Below are positions 6,392 to 6,581 of a stretch of 6,581 nt of DNA, piece after piece. Made by a program: the position numbers and the translations under genes. Where the stretch lies: positions 1-6,581 of the forward strand of contig JBDTWM010000146.1 in the NCBI GenBank assembly GCA_040006675.1, read 5' to 3'. Source of the DNA: Austwickia sp040006675. Its GTDB lineage: Bacteria; Actinomycetota; Actinomycetes; Actinomycetales; Dermatophilaceae. Each line of letters starts with the position of its first letter. The stretch's first letter is position 1. The notes beneath the pieces are model-generated. The model was given only the letters and a program-made list of their open reading frames with translations, had not been told where the DNA came from and did not search any database.

Positions 6392-6418
6392 GGCGCGCGA
6401 CGGCCCGGCGCGCGACGG
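6392..6418. repeat. 12-bp direct repeat downstream of aceE
   Basis: GGCGCGCGACGG occurs at 6392-6403 and again at 6407-6418, separated by 3 nt. The second copy runs into the left arm of the large hairpin. It is GC-rich and could be simple slippage; no function is evident. Confidence 0.6.
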
Positions 6419-6464
6419 TCGAAGGACCGGTCACCCCTCACGGGTGACCCGTCCTTCGACCGTC
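6414..6464. terminator. Long hairpin, probable bidirectional terminator between aceE and a convergent gene
   Basis: Arms 6414-6436 and 6442-6464 pair over 23 positions with a single C-C mismatch, around the 5-nt loop CTCAC. There is no T-tract on either side, so it is not a classical intrinsic terminator. Symmetric, T-poor hairpins between convergent genes are common in Actinomycetota. It starts 38 nt after the aceE stop and ends 34 nt before the stop of the opposing gene, so it is placed to end both transcripts. It may also protect mRNA 3' ends. Confidence 0.75.
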
Positions 6465-6498
6465 AACGGGGCTGTGAGGCCGGGGCCAGCCCGCGAGG

Positions 6499-6581
6499 TC
6501 AGAGGCAGACCAGGCGTTGAGTGTCGATGTCGGAGGAGAGCACGAGGGAGTCGAAGCGGGCCACGTGAATCACGTCGTCCG
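6499..6581 (-). CDS. C-terminal end of an unrecognised protein, truncated by the window edge
   Basis: The minus strand encodes 26 residues ending in a TGA at 6499-6501. The tail is DDVIHVARFDSLVLSSDI followed by DTQRLVCL. Of the 26 sense codons, 23 end in G or C, matching the bias of the neighbouring genes and supporting this frame; the other two minus-strand frames show a stop or an arginine-rich translation with unlike composition. The gene is convergent with aceE across the hairpin. Too little is present to name a family. Confidence 0.55.
   Translation of the reverse strand, partial: DDVIHVARFDSLVLSSDIDTQRLVCL

Noticed and set aside
6383..6397. CGCGCCC-T-GGGCGCG palindrome as a second terminator
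   Set aside because: The one-base centre forces a shorter stem, it overlaps a GC-rich direct repeat, and the much longer hairpin right after it is a better terminator.
1..6581. Mobile element, CRISPR, prophage, toxin-antitoxin or novel defence system
   Set aside because: I found no transposase or integrase frame, no spaced direct repeats and no compositional break; every sizeable gene is a core actinobacterial family.

Overview
The window looks like a chromosomal housekeeping segment from a high-GC Gram-positive bacterium (Actinomycetota; a Micrococcales-like member is my guess). The reasons are the very high GC with G/C-rich third codon positions, GTG starts, an actinobacterial-type homodimeric pyruvate dehydrogenase E1, a DUF3052 protein and an RNase H/phosphatase fusion. 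I see no insertion sequence, prophage, CRISPR array, toxin-antitoxin pair or defence system.

Layout. Positions 1-3372 are one minus-strand series. Read in its own direction it runs: DUF3052 protein (3372-2953), an AhpE-like one-cysteine peroxiredoxin (2881-2390), tRNA-Val with anticodon UAC (2344-2272), a Nif3-family dinuclear-metal protein (2270-1410), a coiled-coil/C4 zinc-ribbon protein (1413-673), and a bifunctional RNase HI/histidine-phosphatase protein (571 to beyond the left edge). A divergent intergenic region (3373-3607) carries an inverted repeat and other candidate sites. On the plus strand aceE (3608-6376) encodes pyruvate dehydrogenase E1. A 23-nt-arm hairpin (6414-6464) follows and faces the C-terminal end of a convergent, unrecognised minus-strand gene (6499 to beyond the right edge).

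How the parts fit. AceE is the decarboxylating entry enzyme from pyruvate to acetyl-CoA. The peroxiredoxin detoxifies peroxides. The Nif3, zinc-ribbon and RNase H/phosphatase genes sit together as they do in Mycobacterium tuberculosis (Rv2230c-Rv2229c-Rv2228c), and the peroxiredoxin, DUF3052 and aceE genes resemble the Rv2238c-Rv2239c...Rv2241 neighbourhood. The cellular roles of the Nif3, zinc-ribbon and DUF3052 proteins are poorly defined.

The most notable observation is that the tRNA-Val gene ends one nucleotide before the ATG of the Nif3 gene. There is no room for a ribosome-binding site outside the tRNA, so 3' maturation of the tRNA would leave an almost leaderless nif3 mRNA. Otherwise the region is conventional core genome; I did not find a new multi-gene system in it.
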